Below the pieces are notes generated by a model. It saw only the letters and a list, made by a program, of their open reading frames with translations. It searched no databases and had not been told where the DNA came from. The position numbers and the translations under genes are program-made. A stretch of 64,000 bases of DNA from Sipunculus nudus (Eukaryota > Annelida > Sipuncula > Golfingiida > Sipunculidae): positions 3,374,601-3,438,600 of the forward strand of contig CM049319.1 of the NCBI GenBank assembly GCA_026874595.1, given 5' to 3'. Position 1 is the first letter of the stretch. Each line of letters starts with the position of its first letter. Shown here in pieces: positions 48,299-59,579 of the stretch.

Positions 48299-51200
48299 GT
48301 AAGTCAGTTTGTTGTTTATTGATATTCTTATATATTTCTTGTATCATACAAGTATATTTGCACACATTTCAGCACAAAGGAACTAATGATAAACATAGCA
48401 ATCTAAAAAGTGATAAGGAAAGGTTCACTAGGATAACACATTTAATCTTATTCTATTTTTCCTCAGTTTATATATACGAGGTATATTATTTGTTCACTTA
48501 AATATGAATCATATTGACTCACACATTATTTTGTAATTAAAAAAAGCAAAACAATTCTAAAGCGTTGGCGGGTTTGCGGGCTTTGTTTGAATCTTACTGC
48601 CGAGTATTTAGCGTATTTTGGTCTGTTCAACTCTTAAACGATCAACCATTTCTATAAAATGTTTCTTTTTTAATTCTGTTTATAAGAATTTATTTTTATT
48701 TCTCAAAATATATGTAAGTAACACATCAATTAACATCAATAGAAACTCATGAAAACGAATGAACATCGTTAAAATTTTCAGTTATCCACATTTAGATATC
48801 GTGTTTTTCTACTTCTTTGTCCTTTGACACTGTTACATATGGTTGAAATTTGGTCGAGAAAATTAGTAGGCCTACTGAAAGAAGTGCTGTTCTTCAACCA
48901 AGGAGTTATATGGTTGATTAATTAATTGTGAGACATGGACGAGATACAAACCATGGATTATGGGAGGTGTCATCTCTCAGACTACATGATGTCAGTAGAC
49001 GTACTATTGTCTGAGCCACACGGGGTTCCCATGGCAATTTTGCAAATATTTTCATAAAATTGACAGGTAAATTCCAAACAGTAAGCTGCAATGAAGGAAT
49101 GAGGCAAAGACTTAAAATCTAGAATGAAACTAAAACCATATTATTTCTAAAATCAATATCTTTGAAAACAGTTGATTGTTCACTACATCTCCAACCCCGG
49201 CTGATGAAGGCCAAGGTAACTCACATATACAGAGAACCACATTTTAAACTTGCCGGTTGGTTGTATAGTATCATTGACAGCCTAAACACTGTAAGTGAGA
49301 CTGACAAATCAGACGTCATGTCTCCCCTGATACCGGAAGGTCTTACATAAGTTACAATATAAATGTTGGTTTTTCTGATGAGGTTTTTTATTTCATCTCA
49401 TGCACATCATCCACTTAGGTGTCAAATTGTGTGATCATATTTAAGTTTTAGAGAATAATATATGTATATATAATTTCAACAGAGTATTGGCTGTACCTGA
49501 GGCTTTTAGTCAACATGCAATGTTACGCGTTCCCAAATATAATTCGTAATGTAAACACTTACACCGATAATGATTTATCTAATTTTTTAAAAACGTTTCA
49601 ATATTGTATGATAAAATAGGTTGTTCCCGAGTATTTATTTTTTTTGCTTTCATGTTATACCCTTTTTTGCATATGTCACATTTAAAAGCGTCTACGGCGA
49701 TGGCTTGCAGTCATGTTGACGTTGTCAGATATGGAAATCGAAGTATGCCCTGATGCGAGTGGTGGACCGATATAAGATATAAATACCAAAGATACAGACG
49801 CTACACTGTCTGGTATCACTGACGGAACAATGCTGGGATTATGTTTAGTTCATGCTGTAAAAAAACACCGCAGGAAAGATTTAATATATCTAGGAAAAAT
49901 TTAAAGAATTTGAAAATATATCGGGCTCACACATGTGAATTAGCTGTGATGAGATCCGATGTTGGGAATTTCCCCGCTTATAATCCCCCCCCCCCCCCCC
50001 CGGAATTTGAATTCGATTTCTAACTATTCTGCGGGGGAAACTTGGAATCAATTTCGGATTACCCCCGAGGAAAACCTGAACATGATTATATTGTTGAGAT
50101 TACTTTCTCTCTGATTAATTTAAAATTATAAATTCTTATCACGGGCGGATTTTAAGGAGGAGGCGCCACCCCCCACCCCCCCCCCCCTTCCTCACCTGCA
50201 AATATTTGAACTAAATCAATACACAATAAGGGCCTTATTGTGCATCTCTCTCCGTTTATTCATCCTATCTGCATGAGATTTGTGTATAACGTCTACTGAC
50301 ATTCAAGGCATTCTTGTTCGCTGGGTCAGGATTTGCAGCCGCTCTCCCTTATATCTATATCAGCCCTTTTTTAATACTTTTAATTCAGAGTATAAAAATT
50401 GAACAAAAAAATTGGAGTATAATTATTACACCAGCATCAATACCTGACAAATAAAAAAGTTGTTCGTGACAGGAAAGATGACGTTGAGATTGACTTTCTG
50501 TACTTCACCTCTGTGCATGACTAATATGTTAATATATGGTATACGGAGATTCAACGTCACTTTTTGTTTTACCTCGGAAAAATGACAGTTCGCCAAGCAG
50601 ATGAAAATGAATGTCAGAAATGGCGTGCACATCTGCATGTACTAAAATTGATGCGATGTCAATAGCTTGTACTGCCACCTCAACGTCTTCAGTTAATTAA
50701 AAATCGACGTTGGGTGGCAGGCTTCCGCCATCTATAGCGAGTTCCTCTGCAGCTGTTACGATTTACCAACGTAGCTTTCAACGTGGGCACGAGATTTTAT
50801 ACTTTGATACTACATCTCAGTTCAGAGTGAGATTATTATTGTCCTGATTATCAGAAAGCCTATTTATCAAGGACAGATATTTTAGAACTGTCGCAGATAA
50901 AATGCAAAATGCTAGTACAGCTGATGTGTAAATGAAAGTCAAATAAGTAATAGTTCCTCAGCAAATTCTTATCACAAAAATTGCCCCGACACTTGGCAAG
51001 CTTATAAGTGTATATATTGTTCTTTCAGCTTCACATGGCTAATGGTGCCAAATGCATTTTTTAAATTTTTATTTAATTTTATTCATTTTATTGTATTTTA
51101 AGACAAATTACAACATTTACAACAAATTACAACAGCCAAGTTATGCATAGGCTGTCCATTAACTTTTCTTTAATGACCAACGATAGCTTACTGTGTTTCG

Positions 51201-52194
51201 GTAAACTGGTGGCGTCCTCAAGATGTTTGCATTTTCTTAACATATTAAGACTCCGGCTGTGGCAGTAGTATCAGTTTATAAGCGGTTGGTTTAATATGAT
51301 TGTAAAGCATATCCTTATTGATGATAGATTATTATTTCAATTTAACTTTTATTTACTTTATTTAAATTTATTTTATTTATCACCAAAATTTTTATTATTT
51401 CTACACTTTTTAACTTATTACTTATTCTTTTGAATATTATTACTTATTCTTTTGAAAAAAAAAACATCATAATGTTTAGTCTACATAGTCGTATCTTTTT
51501 ACATTTAATTGTTTCATTCTTTCTTCGGTTAATATTTTTTTCTTTGGATTTTTTATACAAATAGTTTTACAAAAGTAAGAAACATGCTGTTTTGAACAAA
51601 AGAAAAAGAAGAGGGAATATCCTATTGGCCTATAAAGATGAAACATTGTCTATATAACCACAAATAAGTTTGCATCACCCTGAGTGTAATATATGTCAAA
51701 GGGAATTCCTTCCCATTAGTCAACTTTGTGAAAATTATCCCCTTCCTGGAAGTAAACGCAATGAAGACGACACCCTTCTTACGCTGGCAGGTCTGTATGT
51801 CACAGACTCCCGATCTTGGCGTGACAGGTAACAATACAATGTCAACATATCGATCGTTGTGAGTTGATCAAATTACAGGTAAATTGGTGATTGACTTGAG
51901 TTACTGACAGTATAAAGTTGAGTTTACATGCATTCAATCTGTGTTGTATGGAACATTAGGCGTTTGTAAGGAAAGTTGTAAGATAAACTAAAAGCATCTT
52001 AACCGGCCATTGTCTTTGTCTGCCTTCCATTCAGCAATATAATGAAAGTTCTGACAGGGATAAAACAGTGTCATTGTACAACCCCTCTCACATTGACATT
52101 AAGCAGGGTACGTATTTAAGCAGGGTTTATAGATTCGATCGTCTCAGACTTGAGCCGTTGTGGATACAGAGGTTTTCTTTTTGAGTTTCATGCT
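48299..52194. other. Inferred 5'-UTR intron of GPCR gene 2, first part
   Basis: The intron would run from 48299 to 55066. This part holds C17 (49985-50001) and C12 (50176-50187), a GGGCGGATTTTAAGGAGGAGG TE-like end at 50143 (shared word GGCGGATT), and one antisense candidate exon at 50451-50638. Otherwise non-coding. Confidence 0.45.
50451..50638 (-). CDS. Candidate first coding exon of a secreted protein
   Basis: The minus-strand ATG at 50638 opens a good signal peptide (MQMCTPFLTFIFICLANC, then HFSE) followed by alternating hydrophobic segments (VTLNLRIPYINILVMHR, VNLNVIFPVTNNFFICQ) resembling beta strands. The frame ends with CAG|GTATTG, a possible donor, or reads on six codons to a stop at 50426. 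No further exon was found. The length is short enough to arise by chance, so confidence is low. Confidence 0.28.
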
Positions 52195-52200
52195 CTTTCC

Positions 52201-54056
52201 TACGGTGGCTGATTTAGGACACAGAAAAAAAAAATATTTATCTCGTGATCTCGAGATAACATCTCGAGATCTCGACATAGAATTTCGCAAAAAAAAAAAT
52301 TTCAGGAAGCAAAAAAAAATTTTTAGGAAGCAAAAAAAAAATTTTAGGAAGCAAAAAAAAAAATTTAGGAAGCATAAAATAATATTTTATGAAGCAAAAA
52401 AAAATATTTAGGAAGCAAAAAAAAAAAATTTTAGGAAGCAAAAAAAAAAATTTAGGAAGCATAAAAAAAAATTTTATGAAGCATAAAAAAAATTTTTAGG
52501 AAGCAAAAAAAAAAAAAAAATTAGGAAGCAAAAAAAAAAAATTTAGGAAGAAACCCCAGCTGGGAATGGGTCTTATAACGTCACTTTGACGTATAAACAT
52601 TTTATCTAAAGGCTACTAGTATACAAGCCACTTGAGCAAGTGTTAACATACAGATAAAAACATGTAACCGAGTTATTGAAAGATCACTAGTTGATATTCG
52701 TTAGAGCATGTGAAGCAATGCAGTATTTGTTATTTACAGAAATCTGTAATCTCTGAATTGAAGCCAGATGTTTCTGCCGGACGTCTTTCTTACGATCGGT
52801 GACAATTTTTGCACCCCCCCCCCCCCCCGACCCATATTATAAAAAAACGTGGATATAGACAAAGACGCCGCCTTTACCAATGGCATTGGCTCATTTTTAT
52901 GAAAGATTAATATATTATGTTTACCTAGATTATGTTTATGATAACTTTCACTGCTTTAATATGTATATGCAGAGTTTTTACAAAGATTCTATAAATAAGG
53001 CAGGTGAATAGCGACTTTAAGACCAAAGCAAAGCATTTTGCTGAAGAAAAATCATGATGAGAGATGATCGAAATTTTAAACCGTTTATTTATGAATATAA
53101 AACATTTATGAAGATAGGTTGATTAAATTAATCTGAGCTATAGTAAGAGCTATAGTGGATCAAGACTTGGGCTTTAGGGGCTGAAGCAACGCCCCTCCCC
53201 GACCCCCCCCCCCCCCCAGCGTACCTACCCGAAAACACAGTAATCAGTTTTAGCATATTTTAATTTATGATGGTCTAATATATGTTCCATAAAACGACAC
53301 ACCATATCAATAAAACAAAAGCTGAAAGAAATTGTACAAAAAGCGTGTTTCTATAAGAAGCTCATATTTGTTTGTATTCTTAAAATAATAAGGTACCCAC
53401 AATGCATGCATGCAGACCTAAACATTTCTATTTGAGTGATTTAACAGACATGGCTCCGAATCCGCCGTTCAGGTAGAATGTTTCAGATTCTTTAGGCTTT
53501 GACATCTTCCTTACGGATATGAATATTAAATATTGAATTTATATTGAACTTTTCTTCAACTCGCCTTATCTCACGGGATATACAAAATTGATTGATTTTA
53601 AATGAATTATATTGTATTACCGTTCAGTTAAACACAGTATACATGGTCTTTGTCTATAATTGCAATAGTAAGCACTCTTAACGTATACTGTCCCCATAAG
53701 GTTGCTTTGTTTTATGTCAATTCAGCTTCGAATGGTTCGTACAAGTGTGACCTTTTTTCTGGAGATCTCGAAAGATAATTTTTTTTTTGCTTCCTAAAAA
53801 TTTTTTTTTTTGCTTTCTAAAATTTTTTTTTTTTGCTTCCTAAAAATTTTTTTTTTGCTTCCTAAAATTTTTTTTTTTTTGCTTCCTAAAAATTTTTTTT
53901 TGCTTCCTAAAATTTTTTTTTTTGCTTCCTAAAATTTTTTTTTTTTGCTTCCTAAAATTTTTTTTTTTGCGAAATTCTATGTTGAGATCTCGAGATGTTA
54001 TCTCGAGATCTCGAGATAAATATTTTTTTTTTCTGTGTCCTAAATCAGCCACCGTA
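52201..54056. mobile_element. Non-autonomous IS3EU-like DNA transposon with A-tract arms
   Basis: Inverted termini TACGGTGGCTGATTTAGG and its complement bound an 1856-bp element, flanked by CTTTCC on both sides (52195-52200 and 54057-54062). TAYGG-type ends with a 6-bp target duplication are, as I recall, the signature of the IS3EU superfamily. Inside each end come palindromic ATCTCGAGAT words, then tandem arrays of an approximately 21-bp unit, A8-12 TTT(T)AGGAAGC (about 12 units on the left, 8 inverted on the right). The core has poly-C runs (52814-52828, 53203-53217) and no transposase frame. The lysine/arginine-rich open frames here are artefacts of the A-tract array. Confidence 0.8.
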
Positions 54057-54990
54057 CTTTCCTAATACATGCGAGTTAACTGTCCAGGGCCAGGAAGAAA
54101 CTGTTACAAAAACGTATTTGTAAGGAAGTGGTAAGCTACTTTTCTTTCCGTCAGATCAAAATTGTATTTTTCCCCTTATATATTAAATAAATATTGTTTT
54201 CGGTTGAGTTATATGAGTTCCGTTAGAGTTGTTTCAGACTGTATGTTAATATGGTTCAGATTTTAAAATCGACACCCGGTCGTAGGGGGTTACCCAATCA
54301 TACAGACCTCCCAACTTTTTTTGTGAGCGAGAATTTGAAAGGTGCTGAAACCATGCAATATGGTTTTGCGAATTCCCCTTAGTTTTTTTTATTTCCATAT
54401 CCCTGCAACTGTTAACGATATCCTTCATTACTTTAATTAAACATGCAACAGAATTGTTTCACTGTTCAGATACTTTTTATATTTATATTTTCCCTCGACC
54501 TCCTCTCCTCAGCTCTTCCACAAAATTTCGTAAAGAGAAATAATAAAAAGTCGGAAGTTTTATAGATTTTTGCAATGTAGCCGATTGGCCTAGTTTGAGG
54601 TAGGCATTTATATGGGATGAACTTTTCTGTTCTTTCACTAACGTATATGGTGTCTAGGAGCTGGAAGGCCCAGGAAAAAGGCCAGAGATAATATAACAAC
54701 TTATATAAGAATGTTACACGAGATCTCGGCACTCGCAAGACTTTATGAGATCATCAACGTATAAAACGCAAATCGTGAATACGGCAGCTATAATAGTTAC
54801 TAAATCACAACTATTTCAGAATGATGAAATTAATATTTATATATTAATTCTTGTGCACCGAGTTTACTCACAGTGTGATGCAAGAGTATCTTTAGTTTGA
54901 GTGTGTATGCTGATGCTATTATTTTTTTATTTTTAGTGAAATTTGTGAAGTACATTTTTTTAGCTATTGGCACTCCATAAATATATTTAT

Positions 54991-55066
54991 TCTTCTCCTT
55001 CTCTCTTTCTCTCTTTCTTTATTATTATTTTTAATATAATTATTATATTTATTATTGTTGTTGCAG
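54991..55066 (+). promoter_or_regulatory. Polypyrimidine tract and 3' splice site of GPCR gene 2
   Basis: A TTCTCCTTCTCTCTTTCTCT run is followed by TTATT-rich sequence and TTGTTGTTGCAG ending at 55066. Gene 1 uses the same TTTGTTGCAG at 33140. The ATG follows 51 nt into the exon here and 45 nt in gene 1. Confidence 0.7.
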
Positions 55067-56476
55067 AACCCCAACTACCTTGAAGAACAAACAACGCTTA
55101 TTATTGATAACGTAATAATGAGCCGTCTGCTAATACTGCGGATTCTCCTATTGGTCTATATCGATCACGTGGTGACACAATCCACTTTAGACGTCCCTAC
55201 ACCATCGGGCTTTCTTGAATTTTCAACCCATCATGTACCACACAACGAAACCATGCAATCCAGCGATTATTCTCTACCTGACCCGGAAGTGACGCAGACG
55301 ACCACAGACGCAGATCCAACTTCAGAACAAGTTACATTGACAACCAACCCGTCCTTCAACAAAGGCACAGACATGGCAAGATCCACCGCGGGTCCCCAAA
55401 AAGTCAATAACCCCATCTCTATCATCAGCCAAGGTATCATGTCTGTAAAACAGAGGGAGATGATTACTTTTGTGGTTGTTACGTGCTTGCTGCCGATCTT
55501 CCTTTTCTTAGGGTTGCTAGGTAACTCCTTCAGTATCTACGTCCTGGTGACGGAAAGATTGATGTTGATGAAATACTTGTTGGCGCTGAGCGTGTCTGAC
55601 ACCGTCTTACTCACAATAGGGTTCCTTTATTGGATTTCCCAAATTGTTGGATTGACTGATCCGGTTCTTGGGAGCAGCATGCGGGCAGTCATGTTTCCTC
55701 AAATCAACGTCTACGTCAACGTGGTTGCCGGGGCCCTGTCATCACAATACACCTTCTTGCTCACGGCCGAGCGCTTCGTCGCCGTGTTCGCCCCACTCAA
55801 GGCTAAGTCGGGACCTTTGACGCGGCGCGCTGGCACCATCGTGTTAACAATTAGCTTGTTAAGTTGTTTGTTTCTGATTCCTCAGGCGTTGAAATACAAA
55901 ACCATCTATGGTCTGGATCGCACCTACAAAAGAATGCGCTATATGATGACCCAGACAGAAATCCTGCTACAAAATAAGGAATTATTCCAGGGCTTTTCCA
56001 TGACGTACGCGATGATTTATTCGGTCGGGCTACCTATGGTAATTTTCGTGTTGAGCATCGCCATCGGGTGTCTACTGAGAAAGGCCAGTAAAGTCAAGTC
56101 GAGGATGACGTCATCCACCGGGGGAGCCAATAAAGCCAACCAAGACGCTACAAAAATCGTGCTGGCTATCGCGACCACCTACCTGGTATGTTACGTACCG
56201 GCGTCCATCGCTTTCCTCATCAACCTGACCTTTCCTGATTTTGGAAACGGCAGACGCCAGCACAACCTGTACAACGCGTTCCTGGAAATCCGCTTCTTTT
56301 TGGTGGTAATCAATTCCTCTCTGAATTTCTGCTTCTACCTGAAGTTTAATGGTAAGTTTAAGGAGAGGATGAAGCGCGTGTTCAGGTGTAGATCAAACCC
56401 CGCACCCTCACGCGGGGACAATAATACCGGTACTCAGGTTACCACAGCCTCAGGTGTGAGTCACACTCAAATGTAA
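55067..56476 (+). CDS. Rhodopsin-family neuropeptide-type GPCR, paralogue 2
   Basis: The ATG at 55118 gives 452 aa, starting with a signal peptide (MSRLLILRILLLVYIDHVV). Residues 21-110 are a Thr/Ser-rich tail with NET at 43. The helices carry GLLGN (N136), LALSVSD (D161), AERF (218-220), P255, P306, CYVP (358-361) and NSSLNFCFY (399-407). Long identical blocks link it to the receptor at 33186, including ERLMLMKYLLALSVSDT, FVAVFAPLKAKSGPLTRRAG and PDFGNGRR, while the N-tails and C-tails have diverged. Like its paralogue it lacks cysteines in the N-tail, at the head of helix 3 and in ECL2. The tail ends in a Thr/Ser-rich stretch (SRGDNNTGTQVTTASG). Both frames are intact, so both genes appear functional. 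Ligand unknown. Confidence 0.92.
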   Translation, partial: NPNYLEEQTTLIIDNVIMSRLLILRILLLVYIDHVVTQSTLDVPTPSGFLEFSTHHVPHNETMQSSDYSLPDPEVTQTTTDADPTSEQVTLTTNPSFNKGTDMARSTAGPQKVNNPISIISQGIMSVKQREMITFVVVTCLLPIFLFLGLLGNSFSIYVLVTERLMLMKYLLALSVSDTVLLTIGFLYWISQIVGLTDPVLGSSMRAVMFPQINVYVNVVAGALSSQYTFLLTAERFVAVFAPLKAKSGPLTRRAGTIVLTISLLSCLFLIPQALKYKTIYGLDRTYKRMRYMMTQTEILLQNKELFQGFSMTYAMIYSVGLPMVIFVLSIAIGCLLRKASKVKSRMTSSTGGANKANQDATKIVLAIATTYLVCYVPASIAFLINLTFPDFGNGRRQHNLYNAFLEIRFFLVVINSSLNFCFYLKFNGKFKERMKRVFRCRSNPAPSRGDNNTGTQVTTASGVSHTQM

Positions 56477-56502
56477 GGCGTCCTTAGATGCCGTCCTAAT
56501 TT

Positions 56503-56766
56503 CCTACCTGTAGACCCCAACATCTGCAGACCCCAGCTGCCTGTAGACCCTAGCCGTCCTCATTGCCTACCTGTGGACCCCAGCACGTGTAGACGCCAAC
56601 TACCTGTAGACCCCAGCACCTGTAGACCCCAGCTACCTGTAGACCCTAGCACCTGTAGACCCTACCCGTCCTCATTGCCTACCTGTAGACCCCAGCACGT
56701 GTAGACGCCAACTACCTGTACGCCCCAACCGTCCTCATTGCCTACCAGTAGACCCAAGCACCGTTG
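56503..56766 (+). repeat. CCTGTAGACCCCAGC minisatellite in GPCR 2 3' region
   Basis: About 13 variant copies of a 15-17 bp unit (GTAGACCCCAGC, GTAGACGCCAAC, GTAGACCCTAGC) begin 27 bp after the stop codon. A higher-order unit containing CGTCCTCATTGCCTACC repeats three times. It is much richer in C than its surroundings. Confidence 0.9.
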
Positions 56767-56876
56767 GTTCTTTTATATATTATGCATTAAATAAGACAAA
56801 AACTTACACTGCGTTTCAATAGGCACAACCGGACAATACCTTTGAAAACAATGGAACAACAGATCTATCAATAAGG

Positions 56877-56880
<4 letters not shown>

Positions 56881-56928
<48 letters not shown>
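56881..56928. repeat. (TA)n microsatellite
   Basis: Alternating TA run of about 48 bp downstream of GPCR gene 2. Confidence 0.95.
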
Positions 56929-56931
<3 letters not shown>

Positions 56932-58199
56932 GGTTTCAGGTCTATAACGATCAAGTTCTATCTGTTCTTTTATCAATGTTTCTTTTTACAACTGCTATTT
57001 AATTATCACTGTGCAATTTCTATGGATTCATATACACTTAAGTCATATATAGATCACCGATTGTTGTTGTTATAAAAGTATAAATACAAATGTGTAGTTA
57101 CATATTTAGGCCATGGGCTAGTGGGGGTCATCGTGCACCCCCCTTGTGATTTACTTTAATGGGTATTTTCATGTAGCCCTAGGTCTAACAATTCAGAAAA
57201 TTGATGTTGCCAGCAAAAAAACTGGGATGGAAGATACATCTCATGGACTTTTTAAAAACGCCTACTTTTACAGCTGGAGGCAGATAATTAGGGGTATGGA
57301 AAATCCAAACAACCCTAACTTTGCAACTCTTGACCAAAATATTTCAAATGACCACTTGCCTTGTCAAGATATACCAGTTCATGCAAATGATATGCAAATT
57401 TATTTTGTGAAAAAGGTCACTAGAGGTCAAAAGGTCACAAACAAAAAGTTTGAAAAGAAGTAGTGATTACCCCGCGGTTTGTAAGATATTTCTGCACTTT
57501 TAGATACTTTTTGTACGTATTGCTGGATGTGCCGAATAGGAGTGAGGCAAATCTAACAAGTGGTACTTTGAAATCTTTCATTGAATCTTTGCAAATGACC
57601 ACGAAAGATTATATTTGTGTGTTTCTATAAAATGAAACAAAAATCATGCAAATATTTTCATCGAAGCATTTGTTGGAGTCAAAAGTAAACAAAGGTTGAC
57701 CTCACCAACACCATAGCTGTTTGTTACACATATTCGTTATGAAGCGTGTCATGACATTTTAATATTGAAACAAATGTATATTTCTTTCTATCTTTCAATT
57801 AACACATTTCCAGTTAACATTTATCCTAATTCTTATCGGTTTGTATCATATATCATGACAGTTATATGTTCTTAGATATTTGTCACTGGTTCATTGATCT
57901 CTGCTAACAGCAAAACCCTTAATTTGACTAGTAACAGCCAAAATATTATTGGGGGGGGGGGGGATAAATATCACTAGTATACAATATATGTTATTATATT
58001 TCATATTATAATTGATAATTAAATCTCTCATTAATAACATATGATTAATATTATATCTCACCTGGATTTATTACTGAGTTCGTCATAGTATAATAATTGT
58101 GATAATTGCAGTTTTATTAATGAAGCGATCTTTTATTCTTATACATTAATGGCCTGCCTCCGTACATTTTGGCGGACTTTGGTAGTCTAGGTTATTTTA

Positions 58200-59110
58200 T
58201 ATATGGACCTCTGTCAGTCAACTTATGACTGTCTGTAAGTCTATTCGTTGGCTTGTCATGTCTATTGTCTATCATCTTGAACGAAAAAACTCTCTGACAG
58301 GCTGGCTCACTATCTAACCGGTACACCTGTTTCTCATTTTGACTCTGATCAAATGACTCTCTCTCCTGCGGTACATCATACTTTCTGTTTGAGTTGTGTC
58401 TATCTCTCTGACTAAATATCTGACTGACAGACAGTTTGTGTTTTTAGTATTCGAACAACTGCATAGTCCATAAAAATACAGAAACACTGCCATTTGGATT
58501 GGCAGTAAGTCAGATTAATACACATAGTCAGTAGATAGTCAGATACGACAGTCAGACCAGCTATCGACAGTCAGACCAGCTATATCTCTGGGAGGATATT
58601 TGCCTGATAGTCAGATTGATGACTATAGCTCTAGCGGTGTTCAGTCTGTTTGATTAATTAGCTAACACTCTGGTAGTCCAGCTGTCTTTATACCAATGTT
58701 TCTGGTCGACAGGTGGTCAGTTATTTTCTGACTACCAGACTGGTAATCCACAAGACGGCGTCCCCTTTGTTCAACGATACATAAATGCAAGAGCCAGAGC
58801 TTTAATCATCAATCTGACTATCAGGTATATATCGTTCCAGAGAACTAGCTAACTAATCGTCTAGGAGACAACACACCAGATAAATAATAAATATATCAAA
58901 CAGGCTGGCCTTTAGAGAGCAGGTCAGTCAGAAAGACCATGACAGATGAACAGCTAGAGTCATAACCAGGTGTTGGAAATGGTTTGCCACCAGAGCTAGT
59001 CAAAATCAAATCAGTTATCAGTGACTGCCTGAGAAGCTTTGTGTAGGTCTATCTGACTGTCCCTTCTGCCTATCTACTGACTGTTTGTGGTAGTCTGACT
59101 GACTGGCAAC
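58200..59110. repeat. Degenerate GTCAG / CTGAC short-word tract
   Basis: GTCAG or CTGAC, often as CTATCTGACTG or ACAGTCAGACCAGCTAT (the latter twice in tandem at about 58546-58582), recurs some 25 times in 900 bp on both strands. It looks like the remnant of a short satellite. Confidence 0.55.
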
Positions 59111-59185
59111 CCCACTGGCAGTGTTTCTGAATTTTTCAATGGAATATGCAGTTGCTCGAATACTGTTACGAAGACAAATTTTTCA

Positions 59186-59285
59186 GGGGAAAATTCTGGG
59201 CCGATCCGGGATTCGAACCCATGTCGGTGGCGCACATGCCCGGCGTTCCAATCGCTTCGCTAGAAAAGCAAGCTTCACTAGCGAG
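59186..59285 (-). mobile_element. tRNA-derived SINE head
   Basis: Read on the minus strand: TAGCGAAGCGATTGGAACG (A-box-like), then GGGTTCGAATCCCGGATCGG (near-perfect B box). The spacing is that of a tRNA, but the acceptor and D stems do not pair, so this is a SINE head, not a gene. Confidence 0.6.
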
Positions 59286-59579
59286 ACAGTTCGGTCGGCT
59301 TTTATGTAAACCCGTAACACACCCCCTCTTAAGAGCGTTCTGCTATCAGAATAAGATTGATTGTCCAAGGAGTCACACTTTTGTGAGCTTATTCCCTGGG
59401 CCATAAATATAAAGATCGCTTCATTTCTAAAATTGCAATTTTAATCAATTATCACAATTATCATACTATTGTCATCGTCTGTGTCATATTTTGTGAGCGT
59501 GATAACATTTGAACGATTCATCAATTTTTCATGAAATTTAAAATTTAAATTGTTTCTACCAAAATCTTGGAGGAGTTCG

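Noticed and set aside
52160-54052. Lys/Arg/Phe-rich open frames (FRKQKK repeats)
   Set aside because: They are translations of the A-tract minisatellite in the IS3EU-like element arms.
59186-59285. tRNA gene on the minus strand
   Set aside because: The B box is good but acceptor and D stems do not pair; best read as a SINE head.
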